DNA of 9,945 nucleotides from CAZQNF01 sp964403325 (GCA_964403325.1 CAYOFO010000045.1:1-9945), one strand, 5' to 3'; counted from the stretch's first letter, positions 1 through 7,232 are shown. Numbers and translations: made by a program. The notes: a model not told the origin generated them from the sequence alone.

Positions 1-746
1 CAGTTGTAAATAACGTAGAATTTGGAAATAACACTACTGACATTCATACCGGCGGAGTGGATTTAATTTTTCCACACCATACCAATGAAATTGCGCAAAG
101 CCAAGTAGTATATAAACCATTCGTTAATTATTGGGTGCATAGCGAACATTTATTAGTGGACGGGAAAAAAATGTCAAAAAGTTTAGGAAATTTTCATACG
201 CTGAAAGATATTTTGGCAAAAGGTTTTTCCCCACTTGATTTCCGATATTTCCTACTTTCTGCCAATTACCGATCACAACAAAATTTTTCTTTCGCAGCTC
301 TCGAAGCCGCACAAACCGGTCTCCGCAATTTCTACCAATCTGCCTGGCAACTCAAAAATCTTACCGGTCAGGACAAAGCTATCAACCAAGAAAAAATTCA
401 AGAATTTACCAGCATTATAAATAACGATCTTAATCTTCCCGAGGCACTCGGCAAAATCCATGGCTATATAAAAGATCCAACTCATTTTAATTTTGCCACT
501 CTACTGGAATTTGACAAGGTCTTAGGCTTAAAAATAGCAAAAAATGTCGAAGCCTGCGAAGAAAAAAACCGGGGTATAGTATCGCAAGAACTACCGCTTG
601 AAATTCAAACCCTGGCCCAAGCCCGTGACCAGGCGCGGGCCGCTAAAAATTGGGCCAAAAGCGATGAACTACGCCGAGCGATCGAGACAGCTGGTTACAC
701 CCTTAAAGACCATCCCAATGGAACCAGCACTCTAACCCGCCAATAA
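1..746 (+). CDS. cysS: Cysteinyl-tRNA synthetase, C-terminal part (5' end outside window)
   Basis: Class I aminoacyl-tRNA synthetase that charges tRNA-Cys with cysteine in the cytoplasm. The reading frame is open from base 3, so the start lies upstream and about 247 residues are visible. The first residues give the TDIHTGGVDLIFPHHTNEIAQS block (starting near base 39). This is the family's zinc and active-site region; its His and Glu normally help bind zinc, and the usual HHENE reads HHTNE here. The KMSKS signature is intact at 168-182 within GKKMSKSLGNF. The end (about 600-740) matches the usual C-terminal tail, with an A-rearrangement-like helix (ARDQARAAKNWAKSDELR) and a DHPNGTSTLTR finish. 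The HIGH motif must lie off the left edge. The gene ends 70 bp before the next one, which has its own promoter, so they are probably not one operon. I see no terminator after it. The identification is firm. Confidence 0.96.
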   Translation, partial: VVNNVEFGNNTTDIHTGGVDLIFPHHTNEIAQSQVVYKPFVNYWVHSEHLLVDGKKMSKSLGNFHTLKDILAKGFSPLDFRYFLLSANYRSQQNFSFAALEAAQTGLRNFYQSAWQLKNLTGQDKAINQEKIQEFTSIINNDLNLPEALGKIHGYIKDPTHFNFATLLEFDKVLGLKIAKNVEACEEKNRGIVSQELPLEIQTLAQARDQARAAKNWAKSDELRRAIETAGYTLKDHPNGTSTLTRQ

Positions 747-792
747 ACAAACTTAGTACCCAACACGTTACCTGGTTACTCTGTGCACAATG

Positions 793-801
793 TGCTATAC
801 T
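793..801 (+). promoter_or_regulatory. Extended -10 promoter for the 817-3866 unit
   Basis: TGC followed by TATACT (796-801) makes an extended -10 element. No good -35 is seen at the usual distance (the region near 773-778 reads TGGTTA), as is common for extended -10 promoters. Transcription would start near 808, giving a leader of only about 9 bases before the ATG at 817. This is inferred from sequence alone. Confidence 0.5.
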
Positions 802-816
802 TAGGTCGTTATCTCT

Positions 817-1308
817 ATGAATTCTCAAGAAATTATCACCCCAGAACTTTCTCCCGTCGAGGAGCCAGCTCTCGAAATACCCGAATCCCGCCCGGAATTT
901 ATTCCCAGCGACGAAAAAACACCCGCCAGCGAACAGGCGCCTCACCCCGAAGCACCCCGACACCCCACCGAAACCGGCACGCGACGCCCGGGTCGATCTA
1001 TTCCCGCCCCAGCCACCGCACCTGACCCCATGAGCCAAGAGGTTGAAAAAATTCTTGAGGAAGGTCTGCGCGATACTTACACCACTTTATCTCCCATTGC
1101 CAAAGAAGAATTTAAGCTGCAGGGAGAAAAAACCACCGCCAAAATTCGCCTCATGCTCAACTCCACCCGAGTCAAAGCAGCCGCTATTTTGCGTTTGATT
1201 TTATTGTGGTTACGCTTGCTGCCCGGTATCAATCAGTACTTCTTGCTTAAAGAAGCGAAAATTAAAACCGATAAAATTCTCAATTTAAAAAAAGATTCTA
1301 ATTTATAA
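817..1308 (+). CDS. Unknown Pro/Glu-rich protein with hydrophobic C-terminal helix; partner of the downstream ATPase
   Basis: Protein of 163 residues that I cannot assign to a named family. Residues 1-75 are disordered-looking, rich in Pro, Glu, Ala and Thr. From about residue 78 the sequence becomes structured: an acidic helix (EVEKILEEGLRDTY), a Lys-rich stretch, then a strongly hydrophobic segment near residues 125-145 (AAAILRLILLWLRLLPGIN) and a Lys-rich tail. The hydrophobic part could be a membrane-associated amphipathic helix or a single membrane pass. The stop codon lies 2 bp before the ATG of the ATPase gene, so the two are almost certainly co-transcribed and perhaps translationally coupled. 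From memory, proteins with a similar tail sit in front of this ATPase type in other CPR genomes, suggesting an accessory role at the membrane; that role is inference. The ATG at 817 has no Shine-Dalgarno site. The frame opens after the promoter, so the start is reasonable. Confidence 0.85.
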   Translation: MNSQEIITPELSPVEEPALEIPESRPEFIPSDEKTPASEQAPHPEAPRHPTETGTRRPGRSIPAPATAPDPMSQEVEKILEEGLRDTYTTLSPIAKEEFKLQGEKTTAKIRLMLNSTRVKAAAILRLILLWLRLLPGINQYFLLKEAKIKTDKILNLKKDSNL

Positions 1309-1310
1309 CC

Positions 1311-3866
1311 ATGGAATTTTTTCAAGATTTTTTTTCGAGCATTTCTGATTTAGCCCGCCTTATTATCAACAATGAAATCGCCTTTGCGATTATTTTAACC
1401 TTGTGCGGCCTCGGGGCGCTTTTTTCGGTTTTATTTATCATCCGAGGCATTCTGCATAGCCAAGGAGAAGACGGCAAAGCATTTGATCGCTCCATTCTCC
1501 TTATTCGCGTTCCCAAAGAACGAAAAAATGAAAACACCAGTCAAGGCGGACAAGAAGATAATATCAACCATGTCCGGGAGCAAATCGCTGTCGCCGAAGG
1601 TATTTTTTCAAGCATTTCCGGACTGAAAACCGAACATGGTATTTTTCATTGGTTTTTTGGCGGCAGTGAACATGTTTCATTTGAAATTGCCGTCAAAAAC
1701 AGCAAAATATCTTTTTACATAACCGCTCCCAATAAAATTAAAAACCTTATTGAGCAGCAAGTTCACGCTCAATACCCACACGCCGAGATCACCCAGGAAA
1801 CCGACTACAATATTTTTGAACCCCAAAGCCATATCATCGGCGCTTATCTGACCCTCAAAGAAGACTCTATTTTTCCACTCAAAACATACAAAAAACTCGA
1901 CAGCGACCCTTTGCTTTCTTTGCTTAACCCGCTATCCAAAATCGAAGACAGCGAAGGGGCGCTTATCCAGTACGTGGTGCGCCCGGCCGGATCGCATTGG
2001 CGCCACAAAGGCGTAGAATTTATCCGCGAAATACGCAAAGGAAAAAAATTCGAACAAGTCAAAAAACAAAACACTTTCCTTAAAAGCATCCACGAAATTA
2101 CCGAAGCCATTTCCCCTTCCCACTCCGACCCGACCAAAGCCAAAACCGAGTATCATCTGACGCCCATGGAAGAAGAAATGGTCAAAAATATCGAAGAAAA
2201 AATGAGTCATGGCGGACTGCAAATTACCATGCGCCTGGTCAGCTCCGCCAATTCGAGCGACAAAGCCCGCCTCAATCTCGAAAACATACTCAACGCTTAT
2301 AGTCAATACAATATTTATCGCTACGGCAATAGTTTTTCAGCGGCCATTCCCCGCCACCAAAACAAACTTATCAGCGCTTCCATTTACCGCAGCATGCGCG
2401 AAACCCACAGCCTGGTACTGAGCACCGAAGAAATGTGCAGCTTGTGGCACATGCCGATTGCCAGCACCGAAACACCACATATCAACTGGCTGGGGGCACG
2501 CAAAGCTCCACCACCCACCAACATGCCAACCCAAGGCATCATCCTCGGTCGCTCCGTCTATCGGGGACGCGAAACTGTCGTCAAAATGACCCGCTCCGAT
2601 CGTCGTCGTCATTTATATGTAATAGGCAAATCCGGTAGCGGCAAAAGTGTGTTTATCCAAAATCTGGCTGTCCAAGACGTACAAAACGGTGAAGGCGTCT
2701 GCGTTATTGATCCGCATGGCGATTTTGTGGAATACGTATTACAACACGTCCCCAAAGAACGGGCTGATGATGTCATTTACTTTAACCCGTCAGACATCGA
2801 ACGCCCCATCGGCCTGAACATGCTTGAAGTGCATAGCGAAGAACAAAAAGATTTTGCCACCCAAGAAATGATCTCTATTTTCTATAAAATGGTTACTGAT
2901 CCTTCCATGATCGGTCCGATGTTTGAGCACAACATGCGTAATGTTATGTTGACGCTCATGGCTGACCTCGAAAATCCGGGCAGTATTGCCGAAATTCCAC
3001 GCATGTTCACCGACGACTCTTTTGTGAAAAAATGGACCAAAAAACTCCGCGATCCAGTGGTTAAAGCCTACTGGGAAAAAGAAATGGCCAAAACTTCCGA
3101 CTTCCATAAATCAGAAATGTTAGGTTACCTTATTTCCAAAGTCGGTCGTTTTGTCGAAAACGAAATGGTCCGCAATATTATCGGTCAAACCCACTCGGGG
3201 TTTAACTTCCGCGAAATCATGGACAAGAAAAAAATTCTGCTGGTCAATTTGGCCAAAGGTTTAGTAGGTGAAATTAACGCCAACCTGATGGGTATGATTA
3301 TCGTGTCCAAATTACAGATGACCGCTCTTGAACGCGCTTCCATGCCCGAGGAAGAACGCCACGACTTCTACCTCTACATCGACGAGTTCCAAAACTTTAT
3401 TACAGACTCTATTGCGACCATTCTCTCCGAGGCCCGCAAATACCGCCTTGAACTCATTATCGCTCACCAATACATGAAGCAACTCGAAGATAATAAAGGA
3501 AAAACCACGGTTCGGGACGCTGTGCTCGGCAATGCCGGCTCACTGGTTTCTTTCCGTATCGGTCCCGAAGATGCCGAGGTGTTATCTAAAGAATTTGCTC
3601 CGGTGTTTGGCGCCTACGACCTCTTAAACGTAGAGCAATATACCGCTTATTCCAAACTCCTCATCGATAATACTGCTGCCAAACCCTTTAACATGCTCAC
3701 CTACCCACCCACACCCGGCAACAAAGAACTGGCTGCGGCCATCAAAGAACTTTCTCGCCTCAAATATGGTCGACCACGCGAACTCGTTGAAGCTGAAATT
3801 ATGGAACGCGCCCAACTTGGCGTTTCTAAACCTAGCGGCCTTGACTTAAGTGAAATGAGTCTGTAA
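1311..3866 (+). CDS. Membrane-anchored VirD4/TraG/HerA-like ATPase (type IV secretion-type DNA-binding domain protein)
   Basis: Protein of 851 residues. Residues 23-44 (IAFAIILTLCGLGALFSVLFII) form one membrane segment. Residues about 75-420 are a large domain starting around VREQIAVAEGIFSSISGLK, of the type found N-terminal to such ATPases in CPR bacteria, with no function I can read. The ATPase core follows: Walker A GKSGSGKS at 439-446, the CVIDPHGDF strand shortly after, and Walker B LYIDEF with Asp691 and Glu692. After it come EARKYRLELIIAHQYMKQL and a GNAGSLVSFRIG block, as in VirD4/TraG coupling proteins and HerA/FtsK-like motors. The family pumps DNA or protein across membranes. A role in DNA uptake, secretion or pilus function here is inference. 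No relaxase, VirB or pilin genes are in the window, so this is not a visible conjugation locus. The gene follows the Pro-rich partner by 2 bp and lacks a Shine-Dalgarno site. Confidence 0.88.
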   Translation: MEFFQDFFSSISDLARLIINNEIAFAIILTLCGLGALFSVLFIIRGILHSQGEDGKAFDRSILLIRVPKERKNENTSQGGQEDNINHVREQIAVAEGIFSSISGLKTEHGIFHWFFGGSEHVSFEIAVKNSKISFYITAPNKIKNLIEQQVHAQYPHAEITQETDYNIFEPQSHIIGAYLTLKEDSIFPLKTYKKLDSDPLLSLLNPLSKIEDSEGALIQYVVRPAGSHWRHKGVEFIREIRKGKKFEQVKKQNTFLKSIHEITEAISPSHSDPTKAKTEYHLTPMEEEMVKNIEEKMSHGGLQITMRLVSSANSSDKARLNLENILNAYSQYNIYRYGNSFSAAIPRHQNKLISASIYRSMRETHSLVLSTEEMCSLWHMPIASTETPHINWLGARKAPPPTNMPTQGIILGRSVYRGRETVVKMTRSDRRRHLYVIGKSGSGKSVFIQNLAVQDVQNGEGVCVIDPHGDFVEYVLQHVPKERADDVIYFNPSDIERPIGLNMLEVHSEEQKDFATQEMISIFYKMVTDPSMIGPMFEHNMRNVMLTLMADLENPGSIAEIPRMFTDDSFVKKWTKKLRDPVVKAYWEKEMAKTSDFHKSEMLGYLISKVGRFVENEMVRNIIGQTHSGFNFREIMDKKKILLVNLAKGLVGEINANLMGMIIVSKLQMTALERASMPEEERHDFYLYIDEFQNFITDSIATILSEARKYRLELIIAHQYMKQLEDNKGKTTVRDAVLGNAGSLVSFRIGPEDAEVLSKEFAPVFGAYDLLNVEQYTAYSKLLIDNTAAKPFNMLTYPPTPGNKELAAAIKELSRLKYGRPRELVEAEIMERAQLGVSKPSGLDLSEMSL

Positions 3867-3902
3867 AACAGACATACAGCATACACGTAGAAAAATACAT
3901 TT

Positions 3903-4068
3903 TTAAGCTTTTAAGCGCGAGCTTTTAGCTGGTAGAGGCGAAATTTTTTCCTTGTTGTCATTGTTAGGAACAAAGTGGTTCGCCTATTGTCGAGTGTTAA
4001 AACATAAAAACAATCGACGGCAAGTTTCCTCATAGCTCCCAGCTAAAAGCTCACAGCTAAATATTTAA
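3903..4068. repeat. Long imperfect inverted repeat (hairpin or MITE-like element) between the ATPase gene and dnaX
   Basis: The 251 bp between 3866 and 4118 has no credible ORF but holds a nested inverted repeat. The exact core is GAGCTTTTAGCTGG at 3919-3932 against its complement at 4039-4052. Pairing extends outward imperfectly to 3903 and 4068 (about 23 of 30 positions match). It resumes inward at 3951-3965 (CTTGTTGTCATTGTT) against 4009-4024, with an apical part of about 43 bases. A second, competing stem inside the element is AGGCGAA with TTCGCCT near 3936 and 3980. It could be a MITE-like or palindromic intergenic repeat, a structured RNA, or a bulky 3' end structure for the ATPase transcript. 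No T-tract marks it as a simple terminator. I see no target-site duplication. The remaining bases up to dnaX are AT-rich, with no clear promoter. Confidence 0.6.
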
Positions 4069-4117
4069 TTCGTTATTCATAATTCAAATTCAATAGTACA
4101 AAACACCCAACAATGAT

Positions 4118-5761
4118 ATGTCAACCCTTTACCGCCAATATCGTCCACAAAATTTTTCTGCCATGGTTGGGCAGGAGTATATTCTCAGAACATTGCAAAA
4201 CCAGCTCGCGCAAGACAAACTCGCTCATGCTTATCTCTTCTCTGGGCCTCGTGGTACCGGCAAAACGACTTTAGCACGACTTCTCGCCAAAGCCGCCAAT
4301 TGTTTAGAACGCCCCGCTACCAGTTTTGAGCCCTGCGAGCACTGCGCCTCCTGCCAAGCCATCACATCCTTCAGTAGTGTGGATGTGATTGAAATTGATG
4401 CCGCTTCCCAAACCGGCGTTGATAATGTGCGCGAAAATATTATTGAAAACGCCCGTTTCAAACCTACTTCGAGCCGCTACAAAATCTTCATCATCGATGA
4501 AGTGCATATGCTTTCCACCCATTCTTTTAACGCTCTACTGAAAATTCTCGAAGAGCCGCCAGCGCATGTTATTTTTATTCTCGCTACCACCGAACTCCAC
4601 AAACTCCCCGCCACTATTGTGTCTCGCTGTCAACGATTTCAGTTTCAAAAAATACCAACCGAACTCATGCTGAGCAAACTCCAGTCCATCTGCCAAGCCG
4701 AAGGAGTCAGTGTTGACCCGGCCATCCTACTTTCTATCATAAAAAAAAGCGCCGGCGGTTTGCGCGATGCCGAAAGCTTGCTCGGACAAGTACTAGCTCT
4801 CGGCGGCAATACTATCACTGCAGCCGAAGCTTCATTGGTACTTCCTCTCAACAATACCCAAAAAACACTGCTCTATCTGAAACATCTCTGGCACGGGGCC
4901 ACCGCTCCGGCTCTTAATCTCGTAAAAGAACTGGCCAGCACCGGCGAAAGCATCGATACATTTGCCCTAGAAATTATCGAAGTGCTGCAATTACTTATTT
5001 ACCTCAAAAGCGGAGCCCAATGTACGCGCTCAGAGTATGATTTTTCAGAATCGGAATGGTCAACGGTTGAAGCCCTGCTACCAGCTATAAGCTCCGCCGA
5101 TCTCATTTACCTTATTGATCTCGCTACGCAGCGACGAGCGGAAATAAAAACCGCCTTTTTACCCACTCTCCCCCTCGAACTCCTCACTCTGGCTTGGTCA
5201 GTACACCAAAACAAAGCATCAACCCAAACCACACTCTTACCCCCTACTGCGCCCCACCCCACCACCTCAACCCCTACCATCAAAAATTCTCCTGCGCCTT
5301 CCACTCCCACCCCTTTACCGGTACAGCCAGTGGCCACAACAGCAACACCCGCCACTCCACCCGTCCCACCGGACGAAACAACTCACAGCGTAGATATTAC
5401 GAGCAACCCCAGCGTTAATTACCCACCCTTGGTTTTAGAAAACATTCAACAACGCTGGAATGAAATTATTATTGACCTCACTCCCAAAACTCCTTCACTT
5501 ACCATCATTCTCAAAATGGCCACTGTTCGCAATGTTGATGGCGCCACCATTGAAATACAGCTTCCTTTTGCCTTTCACAAACAAAAGCTGGAAGAGAAAA
5601 AAAATAAAATGCTTCTCGAAAAAATGCTCTGCGAACTCCTGGGTCAACCGATCTCTTTGCGATTTAGCGTGCTTGAAACCAGTGAACCCGCGCCGAGCCA
5701 CTCCCTTGATAACGCCCTGCAAACCTTAGCCGCCGAATTTGGCGGTGAAGTTATCGCCTAA
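4118..5761 (+). CDS. dnaX: DNA polymerase III subunit gamma/tau
   Basis: Clamp-loader ATPase of the replicative polymerase; it loads the sliding clamp and in other bacteria bridges polymerase cores. The length is 547 residues. The N-terminus MSTLYRQYRPQNFSAMVGQ is typical. Walker A is GPRGTGKT at 43-50, zinc-binding cysteines are Cys62, 73, 76 and 79, Walker B is IIDEVH with DEVH at 127-130, and the SRC motif is at 169-171. Residues about 363-438 form a Pro/Thr-rich linker. Residues 439-547 are a compact C-terminal domain (LENIQQRWNEII...) like the tau region. A run of eight A at 4741-4748, in frame as A AAA AAA, could in principle be slippery. The ATG at 4118 overlaps an out-of-frame ATG at 4113 and has no Shine-Dalgarno site; the family's usual N-terminus supports 4118. 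The common neighbours ybaB/ebfC and recR are absent; a tRNA follows instead. Confidence 0.97.
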   Translation: MSTLYRQYRPQNFSAMVGQEYILRTLQNQLAQDKLAHAYLFSGPRGTGKTTLARLLAKAANCLERPATSFEPCEHCASCQAITSFSSVDVIEIDAASQTGVDNVRENIIENARFKPTSSRYKIFIIDEVHMLSTHSFNALLKILEEPPAHVIFILATTELHKLPATIVSRCQRFQFQKIPTELMLSKLQSICQAEGVSVDPAILLSIIKKSAGGLRDAESLLGQVLALGGNTITAAEASLVLPLNNTQKTLLYLKHLWHGATAPALNLVKELASTGESIDTFALEIIEVLQLLIYLKSGAQCTRSEYDFSESEWSTVEALLPAISSADLIYLIDLATQRRAEIKTAFLPTLPLELLTLAWSVHQNKASTQTTLLPPTAPHPTTSTPTIKNSPAPSTPTPLPVQPVATTATPATPPVPPDETTHSVDITSNPSVNYPPLVLENIQQRWNEIIIDLTPKTPSLTIILKMATVRNVDGATIEIQLPFAFHKQKLEEKKNKMLLEKMLCELLGQPISLRFSVLETSEPAPSHSLDNALQTLAAEFGGEVIA

Positions 5762-5777
5762 ACCCGCACCTTAAAAC

Positions 5778-5805
5778 TTGACGAAAGCCCTCAATATGCT
5801 AAAAT
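5778..5805 (+). promoter_or_regulatory. Promoter of tRNA-Gln
   Basis: TTGACG (5778-5783), a 16-base spacer ending in TGC, and TAAAAT (5800-5805) form a -35 plus extended -10 promoter. The predicted start near 5812 is about 13 bases before the tRNA. The stretch 5772-5787 (TAAAACTTGACGAAAG) matches 15 of 16 bases at 9088-9103, the -35 region of another promoter in this window. Confidence 0.65.
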
Positions 5806-5824
5806 TTGGGGAATTTGTTATCGC

Positions 5825-5895
5825 TCCGAGATCGTCTAATGGTAGGACACGAGACTCTGAATCTCGTTATCTAGGTTCGAATCCTAGTCTCGGAA
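5825..5895 (+). tRNA. tRNA-Gln(CTG)
   Basis: Full cloverleaf by eye. The acceptor arms TCCGAGA (5825-5831) and TCTCGGA (5888-5894) pair perfectly. The D arm lies in GTCTAATGGTAGGAC. The anticodon stem CGAGA/TCTCG holds loop CTCTGAA, so the anticodon is CTG, reading CAG (Gln). The T arm is CTAGG-TTCGAAT-CCTAG and the discriminator is A5895. CCA is not encoded (ACATTT follows), so it must be added by the CCA-adding enzyme. Confidence 0.95.
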
Positions 5896-5905
5896 CATTT
5901 TTCAT

Positions 5906-5930
5906 AAAAATGGCTGAAAAAGCCATTTTT
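5906..5930 (+). terminator. Rho-independent terminator after tRNA-Gln
   Basis: AAAAATGGCT (5906-5915), loop GAAAA, and AGCCATTTTT (5921-5930) form a perfect 10-bp stem whose 3' side ends in a T-run. It lies 10 bases after the tRNA. Because the outer stem is A/T, it could also act on the other strand. Confidence 0.8.
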
Positions 5931-5969
5931 ATTTTAGCTACTCGGACCAAACTTTTTAAATGGAATTTT

Positions 5970-5975
5970 TATAAT
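5970..5975 (+). promoter_or_regulatory. -10 box of the lipoprotein gene
   Basis: A perfect TATAAT at 5970-5975, about 20 bases before the ATG at 5995. The -35 region (around 5947-5952, CCAAAC) is poor. The predicted leader is about 13 bases and contains no Shine-Dalgarno site. Confidence 0.45.
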
Positions 5976-5994
5976 ACATTGTTTTTTACACAAT

Positions 5995-6495
5995 ATGTTA
6001 AAATTAAAAGCTTTACCATTAGTGTTTATCCTCATTTTTACCAGCGGTTGTTCGACGCACAAAAATACCTACCGCGCTCCTACGCAAGAAAATAAAACAA
6101 TCACCACCTACAGCACAAGCGCAAAAATAATCAATAACTGCATTTTAGATGACAAGGCTGCTGGTATGGTCAAAGAAGAAACCACTGCCGAGAAAGGAAA
6201 AGTATGGATAATTTCCGAGCACTTCAATGGCATGGTCCATGGCCCAACCCTGCGTCATGTATGTCGTGAAGGTCAAGAGGTTTTCTCTCTGCAAATGGAT
6301 TGGTCGACCAAAAATATACACACCGGCAAATTAATCGCTACCACCTCTTCATCTACCTTTAGTATTCAGTCGTCTCAAACTGATCCGGATTTTACCTTAC
6401 TTGAGAGTAAAAAACCTAACCAAATCACAGTTTCTATTGATGGTAAAAATGTAACTTACGATGAAGTGAACAAAAAATTTCTAACTCACAAATAA
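5995..6495 (+). CDS. Predicted lipoprotein of unknown function
   Basis: Protein of 166 residues. The first 19 form a lipoprotein-type signal: Lys at positions 3 and 5, a hydrophobic core ALPLVFILIF, and TSGC with Cys19 as the likely lipidated residue. The lipobox is loose because its -3 position is Thr instead of Leu. The mature part has two more cysteines (Cys49 and Cys90) that could form a disulfide outside the membrane. It is followed by beta-prone, Ser/Thr-rich sequence (GKLIATTSSSTFSIQSSQ) and a short C-terminal IDGKNVTYDEVNKKF segment. I do not recognise the family. The gene stands alone between a tRNA terminator and a shared terminator with the opposite strand, with its own TATAAT box. 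Its base composition looks AT-richer than dnaX. That it is a real gene is likely; function is unknown. Confidence 0.8.
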   Translation: MLKLKALPLVFILIFTSGCSTHKNTYRAPTQENKTITTYSTSAKIINNCILDDKAAGMVKEETTAEKGKVWIISEHFNGMVHGPTLRHVCREGQEVFSLQMDWSTKNIHTGKLIATTSSSTFSIQSSQTDPDFTLLESKKPNQITVSIDGKNVTYDEVNKKFLTHK

Positions 6496-6531
6496 AATCT
6501 AGCACCTCACCTGGAGATTTCATTAAAAAAC

Positions 6532-6556
6532 AAAAACCCTCGCGTGCGAGGGTTTT
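6532..6556. terminator. Bidirectional terminator between convergent genes
   Basis: AAAAA, CCCTCGC (6537-6543), a 2-base turn GT, GCGAGGG (6546-6552), then TTTT form a strong GC hairpin flanked by an A-run and a T-run. It lies between the lipoprotein (ends 6495, plus) and the zinc-ribbon gene (ends 6572, minus). On the minus strand the T-tract is longer (TTTTTGTTTTTT), so it should stop the minus-strand transcript best. Confidence 0.85.
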
Positions 6557-6571
6557 GCGGTTTTAAAAAGA

Positions 6572-7114
6572 TTATTTTTTCTTTTTTACCGTTACTTTAG
6601 CTGTTGTTTTTTTAATTTTTTCTTTAAGCGGGGCATCTGGCTCCGGCAGTGACTCAGCTTTTGCCACCGTGGTAACTTTTTGACTCGCCACGAGTTTTTC
6701 TACGGTATCAATCAACCGGTCAAGCTTGCGGTTTACTTCTTCAACCTGTTTCTTGAGTTCATCATTTCCCTGAGGCATGGCAAATTCTGGTCGAGCGCCG
6801 GGCCGAGCAAAATCTCTTTTGGCCGAGCGTGGAGTAAACTCATGACCACTGGTTTCTCGTCCGGCATTTTCTCTTTTGCTTAAAGCAAAACAATTACTGC
6901 AATAAACCGGTTTATCGCCAACTGGGCGAAATGGTACCTGGCAACTCTCTCCACAGGTGCTGCAAACAGCTTTGTGCATAGTAAAATTCCGATCATCACC
7001 GCGCGCTCCGCCCCGGTCGTCACCCCAACTTTTTTTCTTAAAAAATGGCTTGCCTTCGCTTTTACCCCCGCGAAAACCGCCACTTCTCTTGCCGCCACCT
7101 TGAAAATTGCCCAT
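6572..7114 (-). CDS. Zinc-ribbon protein with CxxC-x17-CxxC motif and RGG-rich N-terminus
   Basis: Protein of 180 residues in four parts. Residues 1-45 are Gly/Arg/Lys-rich with RGG-type repeats (GGFRGGK, DDRGGARGDDR), as in nucleic-acid-binding tails. Residues 46-76 form a zinc ribbon with Cys51, Cys54, Cys72 and Cys75 in C-x2-C-x17-C-x2-C spacing, plus an extra Cys58; it matches the CxxC-x17-CxxC domain known from archaea and CPR bacteria. Residues 117-145 (NDELKKQVEEVNRKLDRLIDTVEKLVASQ by position) look like a coiled coil, suggesting oligomerisation. The tail ends KKTTAKVTVKKKK. Binding to RNA or ribosomes is inference from composition; no function is established that I can name. A start at Met46 would leave just the ribbon onward, but the RGG region keeps coding-like bias, so 7114 is preferred. 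No Shine-Dalgarno site is seen. It lies downstream of the FemAB gene, separated by a probable terminator. Confidence 0.85.
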   Translation of the reverse strand: MGNFQGGGKRSGGFRGGKSEGKPFFKKKSWGDDRGGARGDDRNFTMHKAVCSTCGESCQVPFRPVGDKPVYCSNCFALSKRENAGRETSGHEFTPRSAKRDFARPGARPEFAMPQGNDELKKQVEEVNRKLDRLIDTVEKLVASQKVTTVAKAESLPEPDAPLKEKIKKTTAKVTVKKKK

Positions 7115-7175
7115 ACCAAATGTATTTTCTGACTACTTGCCCCAAACCGGGAACAAACAACCAATGAATGAATAA

Positions 7176-7189
7176 TAGACTTCAGTCTA
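7176..7189. repeat. Short palindrome upstream of the zinc-ribbon gene
   Basis: TAGACT-TC-AGTCTA is a 6-bp perfect inverted repeat. On the minus strand it ends in a TATTAT that could be a -10 box for the gene starting at 7114, about 50 bases away. It might be an operator or part of the 5' leader. The evidence is weak. Confidence 0.3.
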
Positions 7190-7201
7190 AGCTTTTTGCG
7201 T

Positions 7202-7227
7202 AAAAAAAGCAAATTTTTGCATTTTTT
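7202..7227 (-). terminator. Weak terminator after the FemAB gene
   Basis: Read on the minus strand, an A-run, GCAA, a loop AAAT, TTGC and a run of seven T follow the stop codon within about 10 bases. The GC part of the stem is short, so termination may be partial and some transcripts may read into the zinc-ribbon gene. Confidence 0.5.
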
Positions 7228-7232
7228 CACTC

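Noticed and set aside
783..1038. Overlapping ORFs on both strands in the Pro-rich gene
   Set aside because: They are out-of-frame readings of a GC-rich, Pro-coding stretch; the 817 frame alone links to the ATPase gene and has coding-like structure at its C-terminus.
3890..4060. AGCT-rich repeats considered as a CRISPR array
   Set aside because: The copies are inverted, unequal and without regular spacers, and no cas gene is present.
5194..5430. Low-complexity Pro/Thr-coding stretch in dnaX considered as a tandem repeat
   Set aside because: There is no regular repeat unit; it is the flexible linker expected between the clamp-loader part and the C-terminal domain.
5778..6095. 105-residue plus-strand ORF across the tRNA-Gln region
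   Set aside because: It reads through a clear tRNA and its terminator and overlaps the lipoprotein signal sequence in another frame.
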